A stretch of DNA of 10,839 bases from an uncultured Faecalibacterium sp. (GTDB lineage: Bacteria; Bacillota; Clostridia; Oscillospirales; Ruminococcaceae), in assembly GCA_934561485.1 (NCBI GenBank), contig CAKTGS010000069.1, positions 1 to 10,839 on the forward strand, in the 5' to 3' direction. Position numbers and translations under genes: made by a program. Numbering within the stretch: position 1 is the first letter of the stretch; every line of letters starts with the position of its first letter. The notes under the pieces were generated by a model, which was not told the DNA's origin, did no database searches, and saw only the letters and a program-made list of their open reading frames with translations. Below are positions 1 to 5,136 of this stretch, piece after piece.

Positions 1-1
1 G

Positions 2-1021
2 CGTGTTCATGCAGGCAGTATTGTGAAAGGAATCGTGACCAGCATCTCTGCCAACGAGATCCAGGTGGATATCGGAGTGAAGCAGACCGGCTTTGTCAAG
101 CTGAGCGAGCTGACCGATGATTCCTCCGCTAAGGTCGAAGACCTGGTGAAGGTTGGCGATGAGCTGGACCTCATCGTCGAGAAGGTTATGGATCAGGACG
201 GCGTTGTCCAGCTCTCCCGCAAGAAGCTCGCATCTCGCAAGGGCATGGAAGAAATCGCCAAGGCAGCAGAATCCGGTGAAGTCGTTGAAGGCGATGTTAC
301 CGAGTTCAACAAGGGCGGCGTTGTTGTCAACGTCAAGGGCGTCAAGGTGTTCGTGCCCCGTTCTCAGGCCACTATGCGCCGTGACGAGGACTACACTGCT
401 CTGGTTGGCCAGCATGTTCAGCTGGTTGTCACCGAGTGCTCCGGCCGCAAGATCGTGGGCAGCATCAACAAGGTGACCGCTGAGCAGAACAAGGCAAAGC
501 GTGAAGAGTTCTGGGCAAACGTGGAAGTGGGCAAGACCTACACCGGCGTTGTCAAGAGCCTGACCTCTTATGGTGCGTTCGTTGACATCGGCGGTGTTGA
601 CGGCCTGTGCCACATCAGCGAGCTGAGCTGGAACCGCATCAAGCATCCCTCCGAGGTCGTCTCCGTTGGTGACACCATCGAAGTGTATGTCAAGGACATC
701 GACACCGAGAACCACAAGGTCTCTCTGGGCTACAAGAAGGCTGAGGACAACCCCTGGGAGCAGCTGAAGAACAACTACCCCATCGGCAGCACCTTCCATG
801 CTCCGGTCGTTTCTCTGACCAAGTTTGGTGCTTTCGTCCGCATCCTGCCGGGTGTTGACGGTCTGGTCCACATCAGCGAGATCAGCAACGATCGCGTTGA
901 GAAGGTCTCTGACGCACTGAAGGTCGGCGATATGGTCGATGTGAAGCTGCTGGATGTTGACTTCGACAAGAAGCGCATCAGCCTGTCCATGAAGGCTCTG
1001 CTGAACGATGACGCTGAGTAA
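2..1021 (+). CDS. rpsA: S1-domain RNA-binding protein (30S ribosomal protein S1-like), 5' partial
   Basis: The reading frame is open to the left edge, so the gene starts outside the window; an in-frame GTG at 23 falls inside the first S1 fold and is not the real start. The visible 339 residues hold four S1 (OB-fold) repeats at about residues 5-77, 92-158, 175-247 and 260-332. Repeats 3 and 4 are the most canonical, with [20 protein letters not shown] and [20 protein letters not shown]; repeat 2 is divergent. S1 proteins bind single-stranded RNA and help mRNA join the ribosome; low-GC Gram-positive versions with four repeats are shorter than the six-repeat proteobacterial protein and may be less essential. 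In many Clostridia such a four-repeat S1 region is fused behind IspH (4-hydroxy-3-methylbut-2-enyl diphosphate reductase); the truncation prevents seeing whether that holds here. A strong terminator follows 40 nt after the stop. The S1 family is certain; the exact name is less so. Confidence 0.88.
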   Translation, partial: RVHAGSIVKGIVTSISANEIQVDIGVKQTGFVKLSELTDDSSAKVEDLVKVGDELDLIVEKVMDQDGVVQLSRKKLASRKGMEEIAKAAESGEVVEGDVTEFNKGGVVVNVKGVKVFVPRSQATMRRDEDYTALVGQHVQLVVTECSGRKIVGSINKVTAEQNKAKREEFWANVEVGKTYTGVVKSLTSYGAFVDIGGVDGLCHISELSWNRIKHPSEVVSVGDTIEVYVKDIDTENHKVSLGYKKAEDNPWEQLKNNYPIGSTFHAPVVSLTKFGAFVRILPGVDGLVHISEISNDRVEKVSDALKVGDMVDVKLLDVDFDKKRISLSMKALLNDDAE

Positions 1022-1060
1022 TCAGCCTGGTTTGAAGCATAGCTTCTGACACATGCGATC

Positions 1061-1102
1061 AACAGCCCCGTTGCCGGGAAAACGGCGGCGGGGCTGTTTT
1101 TA
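1061..1102 (+). terminator. Rho-independent terminator after the S1 gene
   Basis: AACAGCCCCG (1061-1070) pairs with CGGGGCTGTT (1089-1098). The stem continues inward through two G-U pairs and GCCG/CGGC to a GGAAAA loop, about 17 pairs in all, followed by a T run (1097-1101). It lies 40 nt after the S1 stop codon and separates that gene from the GtrA-family gene. Confidence 0.93.
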
Positions 1103-1163
1103 TAACCAAAACCAGATTTTCCGCCGTGTCAATGTGGAAAATACAAGAGAATAACACAAATTT

Positions 1164-1754
1164 ATGGTTAAATGGTTTAAAAAGCACTGGGAAGTGCTCA
1201 GCTACCTGATTTTTGGCGTGCTCACCACGCTGCTGAACATCGTGCTCTACGCCCTGTTCAACAAGCTGTTCGGCTACACCGCTGCTAACAGCTGGGGCAA
1301 TGTGCTGGATAATGCCTTGTGCATTCTGTTTGCCTACTGCACCAACCGCGCATTCGTGTTCCGCAGCAAGACCACCGGCAAAGCCATGGCCAAGGAGTTC
1401 GGCACCTTTGTCACCTGCCGTCTGGGCACCATGCTGCTGGATTCTGCCATCATGATCGTGGGCGGCAACCTGCTGGCGGCCCAGGGCGCGGCTTTGATGG
1501 AAAGCCTGCTGACGGGGGTGTTCACCCACCTGCAGCCGGAAACACTGGTAGGCATTGCTGCGTTTTCGGCAAGCTCTACGGCAGCAGGGGCATCGGTGGC
1601 AGTCATCGGCGGCGCGGACGGCCCAACGGCAGTTTTTGTAGCGGCGGGTGCCGCTCAGAGCCTGTGGGGCTTGTGCGTCAAGGTGTTTTCCAACGTGGTG
1701 GTCGTGGTGCTGAATTATGTATTCAGCAAGCTGATCATCTTTAAGAAAAAGTAA
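1164..1754 (+). CDS. GtrA-family membrane protein with decarboxylase-beta-like insert
   Basis: The ends of this 196-residue protein match the GtrA family (small four-helix membrane proteins linked to moving lipid-linked sugars or to teichoic acid and O-antigen glycosylation). Helix 1 is about residues 13-32 (SYLIFGVLTTLLNIVLYALF), helix 2 about 46-63, helix 3 about 86-106 and helix 4 about 172-192 (NVVVVVLNYVFSKLIIFKKK, the usual basic C-terminus). The motif YCTNRAFVF (58-66) is typical. GtrA proteins are usually 120-150 residues; here about 65 extra residues sit between helices 3 and 4, and they contain IGGADGPTA (148-156, bases 1605-1631), the signature of Na+-translocating oxaloacetate/glutaconyl-CoA decarboxylase beta subunits. 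The ATG at 1164 has only a weak purine stretch (AAGAGA, about 14 nt upstream), so translation may be poor. No convincing promoter was seen. The GtrA call is fairly firm; substrate and the role of the insert are unknown. Confidence 0.8.
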   Translation: MVKWFKKHWEVLSYLIFGVLTTLLNIVLYALFNKLFGYTAANSWGNVLDNALCILFAYCTNRAFVFRSKTTGKAMAKEFGTFVTCRLGTMLLDSAIMIVGGNLLAAQGAALMESLLTGVFTHLQPETLVGIAAFSASSTAAGASVAVIGGADGPTAVFVAAGAAQSLWGLCVKVFSNVVVVVLNYVFSKLIIFKKK

Positions 1755-1766
1755 TGGAAAAGTTAC

Positions 1767-1815
1767 CCCTCATCCGTCACCTGCGGTGACACCTTCCCCC
1801 CAAGGGGTGAAGGCT
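1767..1815. repeat. Left copy of two-hairpin repeat flanking the DUF559 gene
   Basis: The order is CCCTCATCC (1767-1775), a small hairpin GTCACC-TGC-GGTGAC (1776-1790), CCTTCCCCC (1792-1800), then a partly complementary GGGGTGAAGG (1803-1812). The same modules occur in reverse order and opposite strand at 2203-2249, on the other side of the DUF559 gene. There is no T run, so it is not a typical terminator. From memory, related repeats are abundant in Faecalibacterium-type genomes; this was not checked. Confidence 0.85.
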
Positions 1816-1824
1816 TAAGAAGAG

Positions 1825-1837
1825 CAGGCTTCGCCTG
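1825..1837. repeat. Small hairpin just before the DUF559 start
   Basis: CAGGC (1825-1829), loop TTC, GCCTG (1833-1837) forms a perfect 5-bp stem that ends 8 nt before the ATG at 1846. It occupies the place where a ribosome binding site would be expected, so it could hinder initiation or be a third module of the left repeat. Confidence 0.5.
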
Positions 1838-1845
1838 AATTTGAA

Positions 1846-2292
1846 ATGAAGGACGTTAAAAACGGAAAGCTGACACCACTCTCTCAAACGCTGCGCCGGA
1901 ATATGACGCGAGAAGAGAGACATCTGTGGTACGATTTTTTAAAAAGTCAGCCGGTCATTTTCAAACGACAAAAGGTCATCGGGAATTATATCGTTGATTT
2001 TTTCTGTGCAGAAGCTGAGCTTGTAATAGAACTGGATGGCTCGCAGCATTATAATGATGCGGGTAAGGCAGCAGATATGGTACGGGATCAATACCTGAAG
2101 GACAAGTGTCTTACGGTTTTGCGCTACTCTAATCTGGAGGTTGCGGAAAATTTTGCAGGGGTTTGCACTGATATCCGAAACCATATCGGCAGATGCACCT
2201 GGAGCCTTCCCCCGGTCGGGGGAAGGTGGCACGAAGTGCCGGATGAGGGCGCTTTACAAGAAACAATCATCTTAGGAGGTACGGTATTATGA
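1846..2292 (+). CDS. DUF559 endonuclease-like protein (Vsr-related), C-terminus formed by a repeat
   Basis: Residues 8-114 match the DUF559 family, which is related to the very-short-patch-repair (Vsr) endonuclease fold: LTPLSQTLRRNMTREERHLW (9-28), FKRQKVIGNYIVDFFC (39-54), ELVIELDGSQHY (58-69) and VLRYSNLEV (91-99). D51, E62, D64, Q67 and H68 are the likely active-site residues. Family members are usually about 115-130 residues. Here residues from about 118 on (SLPPVGGRWHEVPDEGAL) are simply the translation of the right repeat copy, and the stop codon overlaps the next start as ATGA (2289-2292). The gene is visibly poorer in GC than its neighbours and has no clear Shine-Dalgarno sequence before ATG 1846, where a small hairpin sits instead. 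Together with the flanking inverted repeats this suggests an acquired or mobile unit. The family is firm; DNA cleavage, target and mobility are inferred. Confidence 0.87.
   Translation: MKDVKNGKLTPLSQTLRRNMTREERHLWYDFLKSQPVIFKRQKVIGNYIVDFFCAEAELVIELDGSQHYNDAGKAADMVRDQYLKDKCLTVLRYSNLEVAENFAGVCTDIRNHIGRCTWSLPPVGGRWHEVPDEGALQETIILGGTVL
2203..2249. repeat. Right copy of two-hairpin repeat, inverted relative to the left copy
   Basis: AGCCTTCCCCC (2203-2213), loop GGTC, and GGGGGAAGG (2218-2226) form a strong hairpin. It is followed by the hairpin GGCAC-GAA-GTGCC (2228-2240) and GGATGAGGG (2241-2249). Read on the minus strand, the modules appear in the same order as at 1767-1815, with the outer CCCTCATCC and CCTTCCCCC modules identical and only the small hairpin sequence changed. 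It lies inside the 3' end of the DUF559 reading frame. Confidence 0.87.
2274..2280 (+). promoter_or_regulatory. Strong ribosome binding site for the 44-residue peptide
   Basis: AGGAGGT is a near-complete anti-16S match placed 8 nt before the ATG at 2289. It lies inside the tail of the DUF559 reading frame, so it serves the small gene rather than the endonuclease, and it is the main evidence that the small frame is translated. Confidence 0.85.
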
Positions 2293-2423
2293 AACGTGGT
2301 CTGAAAGGTTTTGCATTCCTGGTCTCTGGTCTGGTGCTGGGCATCATTGGTGCAACTGCATCGGTGACTGCGATCGCACTGAGCGCTGTGGGCATGGCAA
2401 AGGTGCGCCGTGCCAGCAAGTAA
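2289..2423 (+). CDS. Small single-pass membrane protein of 44 residues, unknown function
   Basis: This short frame reads MKRGLKGFAFLVSGLVLGII from the start, continues through a hydrophobic Gly/Ala/Ser/Val/Ile-rich stretch (about residues 8-36), and ends MAKVRRASK. A basic head and a basic tail on either side of one helix fit a small inner-membrane peptide; a secreted or signal-peptide-like product is less likely because nothing follows the helix. Support for translation is the AGGAGGT 8 nt upstream, GC-rich codons like the neighbouring genes (unlike the low-GC DUF559 gene before it), and its place 19 nt before the deoC start, suggesting co-transcription. Its ATG overlaps the DUF559 stop (ATGA). 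I recognise no family and assign no function. Confidence 0.72.
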   Translation: MKRGLKGFAFLVSGLVLGIIGATASVTAIALSAVGMAKVRRASK

Positions 2424-2442
2424 AAACAACGGAGGAACGAGC

Positions 2443-3108
2443 ATGAACCGCGAAGAGATCCTGTCCCATGTCGATCATACCCTGCTGAAGCCGGAGGCCA
2501 CCTGGCCCCAGATCCAGACCCTGTGTGACGAAGCCATTGCCAACCGCACTGCGTCCGTCTGCATCAACACCTGCTACGTCAAGCAGGCCGTGGAATATAT
2601 GGCAGGCCGCATCCCCGTATGCTGCGTGGTGGGCTTCCCTCTGGGTGCCATGGACACCGCCAGCAAGGCTTTTGAGGCAAAAACTGCCATTGAAAACGGC
2701 GCTGCCGAGGTGGACATGGTCATCAACATCGGCCGCCTGAAGAACAAGGAGTACGATGCCGTGCGCGAGGACATCCGCGCCGTCAAGCAGGCTGTGGGTG
2801 ATAAGATCCTGAAGGTGATCATTGAGACCTGCCTGCTGACCGATGAGGAAAAGGAAAAGATGTGCGACATCGTCTGCGAGGCCGGTGCCGACTACATCAA
2901 GACCAGCACCGGTTTCTCCACCGCAGGTGCCAACTTCCACGATGTGGAACTGATGGTCAAGGGCGTGCATGGCCGCTGCAAGGTCAAGGCTGCCGGCGGC
3001 ATCTCCACCGTGGAGGACATGGAAAAGTTCCTGGCTCTGGGCGCTGACCGTCTGGGCACCTCCCGTGCCGTCAAGATCCTGAACGGCGAGCAGGCCAAGG
3101 GTTACTAA
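2443..3108 (+). CDS. deoC: Deoxyribose-phosphate aldolase
   Basis: This 221-residue protein is a class I (Schiff-base) aldolase that splits 2-deoxy-D-ribose 5-phosphate into glyceraldehyde 3-phosphate and acetaldehyde, the last step of deoxynucleoside breakdown in the cytoplasm. The TIM-barrel motifs are complete: DHTLLKPEAT (11-20), CCVVGFPLGAM (60-70), EVDMVINIG (89-97, D91), YIKTSTGFSTAGA (151-163, Schiff-base K153) and VKAAGGIST (181-189, K182). They correspond to D102, K167 and K201 of the E. coli enzyme. The protein ends in Tyr, as does the E. coli enzyme, where that residue assists catalysis. ATG 2443 is chosen because GGAGG (2431-2435) lies 7 nt before it; an in-frame GTG at 2410 lies inside the preceding small gene. 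No phosphopentomutase or nucleoside phosphorylase gene is adjacent. Length and motifs are normal, so the call is near certain. Confidence 0.97.
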   Translation: MNREEILSHVDHTLLKPEATWPQIQTLCDEAIANRTASVCINTCYVKQAVEYMAGRIPVCCVVGFPLGAMDTASKAFEAKTAIENGAAEVDMVINIGRLKNKEYDAVREDIRAVKQAVGDKILKVIIETCLLTDEEKEKMCDIVCEAGADYIKTSTGFSTAGANFHDVELMVKGVHGRCKVKAAGGISTVEDMEKFLALGADRLGTSRAVKILNGEQAKGY

Positions 3109-3127
3109 GCAAATTATGTTTTGAGCA

Positions 3128-3167
3128 AGGGCACCGCTTCGGCGGTGCCTTTCTTTTTTTTTTTTTT
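3128..3167 (+). terminator. Rho-independent terminator after deoC
   Basis: GGCACCGC (3130-3137), a TTCG tetraloop and GCGGTGCC (3142-3149) form a perfect 8-bp stem, extended at its base by a G-T and A-T pairs. It is followed by TTT, C, and an uninterrupted run of 14 T (3154-3167). Confidence 0.95.
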
Positions 3168-3216
3168 GCAGCAGAAAACCGGCAAAACCTCCATCAATTT
3201 CAGAGAGTTGTATAAA

Positions 3217-3231
3217 AAGAGTGATACTCTT
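3217..3231. promoter_or_regulatory. Palindrome abutting the metK promoter, candidate operator
   Basis: AAGAGT (3217-3222), GAT, ACTCTT (3226-3231) is a perfect 6-bp inverted repeat ending one base before the -35 hexamer. Its position would suit an upstream activator or a repressor. It shares the core AGT-(G/C)AT-ACT with the palindrome at 4889-4909. No regulator is identified. Confidence 0.4.
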
Positions 3232-3232
3232 C

Positions 3233-3261
3233 TTGACAATCTGACGAAGGGATGCTAGAAT
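3233..3261 (+). promoter_or_regulatory. Sigma-A promoter for the SAM riboswitch and metK
   Basis: A perfect -35 TTGACA (3233-3238), a 17-nt spacer and a -10 TAGAAT (3256-3261). Transcription would start near 3268, about 20 nt before the riboswitch P1 stem and about 235 nt before the metK start codon. Confidence 0.88.
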
Positions 3262-3286
3262 ATCTCACGTACCAACTGAATACCGA

Positions 3287-3381
3287 CTTATCAAGAGCGG
3301 CTGAGGGGACAGGCCCTGTGAAGCCCGACAACCTGCGCACATGCGTAAGGTGCCAAATCCTGCGGGAAACCGGAAGATAAG
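3287..3381 (+). ncRNA. SAM-I (S-box) riboswitch
   Basis: This is the aptamer that binds S-adenosylmethionine. P1 is CTTATC (3287-3292) paired with GATAAG (3376-3381). Between them are the conserved S-box blocks: AAGAGCGGCTGAGGGGAC with the kink-turn GA-rich strand, GGCCCTGTGAAGCCCG, CAACC, a P3 hairpin built on ACCT/AGGT and GCGCA/TGCGT, and GGTGCCAAATCC before the P4 stem. It lies between a consensus promoter and metK, the SAM synthetase gene. In the known mechanism SAM binding stabilises P1 and lets the following terminator form, so transcription of metK stops when SAM is plentiful. Confidence 0.96.
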
Positions 3382-3388
3382 AGTGTAA

Positions 3389-3425
3389 CGCTCAGAACTT
3401 CGGGTTCTGGGCGCTTTTATTTTTC
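3389..3425 (+). terminator. Riboswitch-controlled terminator (expression platform)
   Basis: CGCTCAGAAC (3389-3398) pairs with GTTCTGGGCG (3404-3413), with one G-U pair and loop TTCGG, followed by TTTT-A-TTTTT (3415-3425). It starts 8 nt after P1 of the SAM aptamer and 78 nt before the metK start codon, the arrangement expected for SAM-dependent premature termination. I did not work out a unique antiterminator pairing. Confidence 0.88.
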
Positions 3426-3502
3426 GCGCACAAAAGCTTGAACGGAATGTTGGAGCCTGAAATACACACGCTGTTGTAAAAAAAGTTTAGGAGGCAAAAC
3501 CA

Positions 3503-4657
3503 ATGGCAAGACACCTGTTTACCTCGGAGTCCGTTACCGAAGGACATCCTGACAAAATCTGCGATCAGATCTCCGATGCGATTCTGGACGAGATCCTGAC
3601 CCACGACCCCGATGCCCGTGTGGCCTGCGAGACCTGCGCATCCACCGGCCTGGTGCACATCATGGGCGAGATCACCACCAACTGCTACGTGGACTTCCAG
3701 AAGATCGTGCGCGAAGTGGTGGCCGACATCGGCTACACCCGCGCAAAGTACGGCTTTGATGCGGATACCTGCGCCGTTATCTCCAACATCGATGGTCAGA
3801 GCCCCGACATCGCCCTTGGCACCAACGACCAGGTGGGCGGTGCAGGCGACCAGGGCATGATGTTCGGTTATGCCTGCGATGAGACACCTGAGCTGATGCC
3901 CATGCCCATCAGCCTGGCTCATAAGCTGGCCAAGCGCCTGACCGAGGTGCGCAAGAGCGGCGAGATGGATTATCTGCGTCCGGACGGCAAGAGCCAGGTC
4001 ACCGTGGAATACGATGAGAACAACAAGCCCGTGCGTGTGGACGCTGTGGTCATCTCCAGCCAGCACAGCGATGCCGTGGATATGGAAAAGCTGCGTGCGG
4101 ACGTGATGGAAAAGGTCATCAAGGCCACCATCCCCGCTGAACTGCTGGATGAGAACACCAAGTATTATATCAACCCCACCGGCCGCTTTGTTGTGGGCGG
4201 CCCGCAGGGTGATACCGGCCTGACCGGCCGCAAGATCATCGTGGATACCTACGGCGGCTATGCACGCCACGGCGGCGGCGCCTTCTCCGGTAAGGACCCC
4301 AGCAAGGTGGACCGCAGCGCTGCCTACGCAACCCGCTGGGTGGCCAAGAACATTGTGGCTGCCGGTCTGGCAAAGCAGTGCGAGGTGCAGGTGGCTTACG
4401 CCATCGGCGTGGCAAAGCCTGTGTCCATCATGGTGGATACGTTTGGCACCGGCACGGTTTCCGATGAGAAAATCGAGCAGGCCGTAGAGAAGGTCTTTGA
4501 CCTGACCCCCGCCGCCATCATCCGTGACCTCGACCTGCGCAAGCCCATTTACCGCAAGCTGGCCGCTTACGGCCATATGGGCCGCGAGGATCTGGGCGTG
4601 AAGTGGGAAAACACCGACCGCGTGGATGAGCTGAAGGCTGCTGTGGCTGCCCTGTAA
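3503..4657 (+). CDS. metK: S-adenosylmethionine synthetase (methionine adenosyltransferase)
   Basis: MetK joins methionine and ATP to give S-adenosylmethionine, phosphate and pyrophosphate; it works as a cytoplasmic tetramer and supplies the cell's main methyl donor. At 384 residues it has the usual length. Motifs in order: the ATP-binding [12 protein letters not shown] (14-25), the segment [12 protein letters not shown] (113-124), and the phosphate-binding loop [16 protein letters not shown] (257-272), followed by the methionine-adenosyltransferase C-terminal domain with [16 protein letters not shown] (348-363). ATG 3503 is preceded by AGGAGG (3489-3494) with 8-nt spacing. It is a single-gene unit, transcribed from the promoter at 3233 through the SAM-I riboswitch and ended by the terminator at 4686. 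Feedback by SAM at the RNA level is the expected regulation. Nothing in the protein looks unusual. Confidence 0.99.
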   Translation: MARHLFTSESVTEGHPDKICDQISDAILDEILTHDPDARVACETCASTGLVHIMGEITTNCYVDFQKIVREVVADIGYTRAKYGFDADTCAVISNIDGQSPDIALGTNDQVGGAGDQGMMFGYACDETPELMPMPISLAHKLAKRLTEVRKSGEMDYLRPDGKSQVTVEYDENNKPVRVDAVVISSQHSDAVDMEKLRADVMEKVIKATIPAELLDENTKYYINPTGRFVVGGPQGDTGLTGRKIIVDTYGGYARHGGGAFSGKDPSKVDRSAAYATRWVAKNIVAAGLAKQCEVQVAYAIGVAKPVSIMVDTFGTGTVSDEKIEQAVEKVFDLTPAAIIRDLDLRKPIYRKLAAYGHMGREDLGVKWENTDRVDELKAAVAAL

Positions 4658-4685
4658 GCACATTTTGGGCTGATAACAGATGAAG

Positions 4686-4725
4686 AAAGTCCCTCTGCCG
4701 ACACATACCGGCAGGGGGACTTTTT
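4686..4725 (+). terminator. Rho-independent terminator after metK
   Basis: AAAGTCCCTCTGCCG (4686-4700) pairs with CGGCAGGGGGACTTT (4709-4723) over 15 bp with a single G-U pair and an 8-nt loop; TTTTT (4721-4725) follows. It begins 29 nt after the metK stop codon. Confidence 0.95.
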
Positions 4726-4746
4726 GCTGTGGGAAGATGGAGGGAT

Positions 4747-4834
4747 GCGTGTCGGGAGTTTCTCTGAGGACTGTCCGCTGGGGTGGGCGATGGAATGGCC
4801 CGATTCGTGTCCAAAGAGAAAGCTGCCGACACGC
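4747..4834. repeat. Long imperfect inverted repeat of unknown role
   Basis: The left arm at 4747-4765 (GCGTGTCGGGAGTTTCTCT) is complementary to the right arm at 4815-4834 with one mismatch and one bulged base. The 49-nt interior adds GGAC/GTCC (4768-4771 with 4809-4812) and GGGC/GCCC pairings around a purine-rich loop, so a transcript would fold into one extended rod. It has no T run and no reading frame of note. It could be a small RNA, a degenerate mobile repeat or a processing site; the sequence alone does not decide. Confidence 0.65.
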
Positions 4835-4888
4835 AGTATGGTCGGGGAGACCCTTCTTGGCTGGCTATCGGGGCAGCAGATGAAAATA

Positions 4889-4909
4889 GAAAAAAGTCAT
4901 ACTTTTTTC
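4889..4909. repeat. Perfect A/T palindrome in the prs upstream region
   Basis: GAAAAAAGT (4889-4897), CAT, ACTTTTTTC (4901-4909) is a perfect 9-bp inverted repeat. The stem is A-T rich, so it is a weak RNA terminator but a plausible protein-binding site. It lies about 125 nt upstream of the putative prs -35 element, and its centre resembles the palindrome at 3217-3231. Confidence 0.5.
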
Positions 4910-5034
4910 GTGAAATCGGGGGATTTTTGAGATTTTGTCAAATATTTTCCGCCTTTTTGTAAAAAACACACAGTCTCTTTTTGAAAAAAGCAAAACAGCT
5001 GTGCAAGGCGCAGAAAATCTGCAGGTGAAACAAA

Positions 5035-5068
5035 TTGATATGGCGCAATCGACAAAATGTGATAAAAT
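5035..5068 (+). promoter_or_regulatory. Putative prs promoter
   Basis: TTGATA (5035-5040) could be a -35 element. With a 17-nt spacer the -10 would be TGTGAT (5058-5063); the better -10 hexamer TAAAAT (5063-5068) would need a 22-nt spacer. The surrounding DNA is AT-rich, as expected for a promoter, but the match is weaker than at the other promoters in this window. Confidence 0.4.
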
Positions 5069-5080
5069 AAAACTAGATAT

Positions 5081-5094
5081 GCACATTTGTGTGC
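5081..5094 (+). promoter_or_regulatory. Small leader hairpin upstream of prs
   Basis: GCACA (5081-5085), TTTG, TGTGC (5090-5094) is a perfect 5-bp hairpin with a 4-nt loop. It lies just downstream of the likely transcription start and would form the 5' end of the prs message, or be an operator. Confidence 0.35.
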
Positions 5095-5122
5095 AGATCG
5101 TTCGGATTGTAGAGCGGCAATT

Positions 5123-5128
5123 AAGGAG
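5123..5128 (+). promoter_or_regulatory. Ribosome binding site fixing the prs start
   Basis: AAGGAG lies 8 nt before ATG 5137. An in-frame GTG at 5131 would leave only 2 nt, too close for initiation, so ATG 5137 is taken as the start. Confidence 0.8.
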
Positions 5129-5136
5129 TTGTGATT

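Larger units (their letters stand above)
4658..5136. other. 479-nt intergenic region between metK and prs
   Basis: No gene is supported here. From left to right it holds the metK terminator (4686-4725), a GC-rich segment with an 88-nt long-stem inverted repeat (4747-4834), an abrupt change to AT-rich DNA from about 4880 with an A/T palindrome (4889-4909), a putative prs promoter (5035-5068), a small leader hairpin (5081-5094), a PurBox-like site (5097-5110) and the prs ribosome binding site (5123-5128). Short open frames in the GC-rich part lack ribosome sites or overlap the terminator. Confidence 0.8.

Noticed and set aside
1116..1142. ATTTTCC / GGAAAAT inverted repeat upstream of the GtrA-family gene
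   Set aside because: Only 7-bp arms with a 13-nt gap and no T run; could be chance and no promoter is associated.
1767..2249. CRISPR array or full insertion sequence
   Set aside because: Only two inverted copies with no regular spacers, no transposase gene, and no target-site duplication visible at the outer edges.
2410..2442. Upstream GTG start for deoC
   Set aside because: It lies inside the small membrane peptide gene with no ribosome site; GGAGG before ATG 2443 and the family N-terminus favour the later start.
2124..2444. 106-codon minus-strand open frame across the right repeat and small peptide
   Set aside because: Translates the repeat hairpins and has no motif; the plus-strand peptide has a far better ribosome site.
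3392..4663. 423-codon open frame on the minus strand opposite metK
   Set aside because: Overlaps the whole metK gene and the riboswitch terminator; composition is typical of antisense shadows.
4747..4834. 6S RNA or tRNA-like RNA
   Set aside because: Too short for 6S RNA, no central bubble of the expected kind, and no cloverleaf.
4680..4930. Two open frames of 67 and 68 codons between metK and prs
   Set aside because: The first begins inside the metK terminator, neither has a ribosome binding site, and both cross the long inverted repeat.
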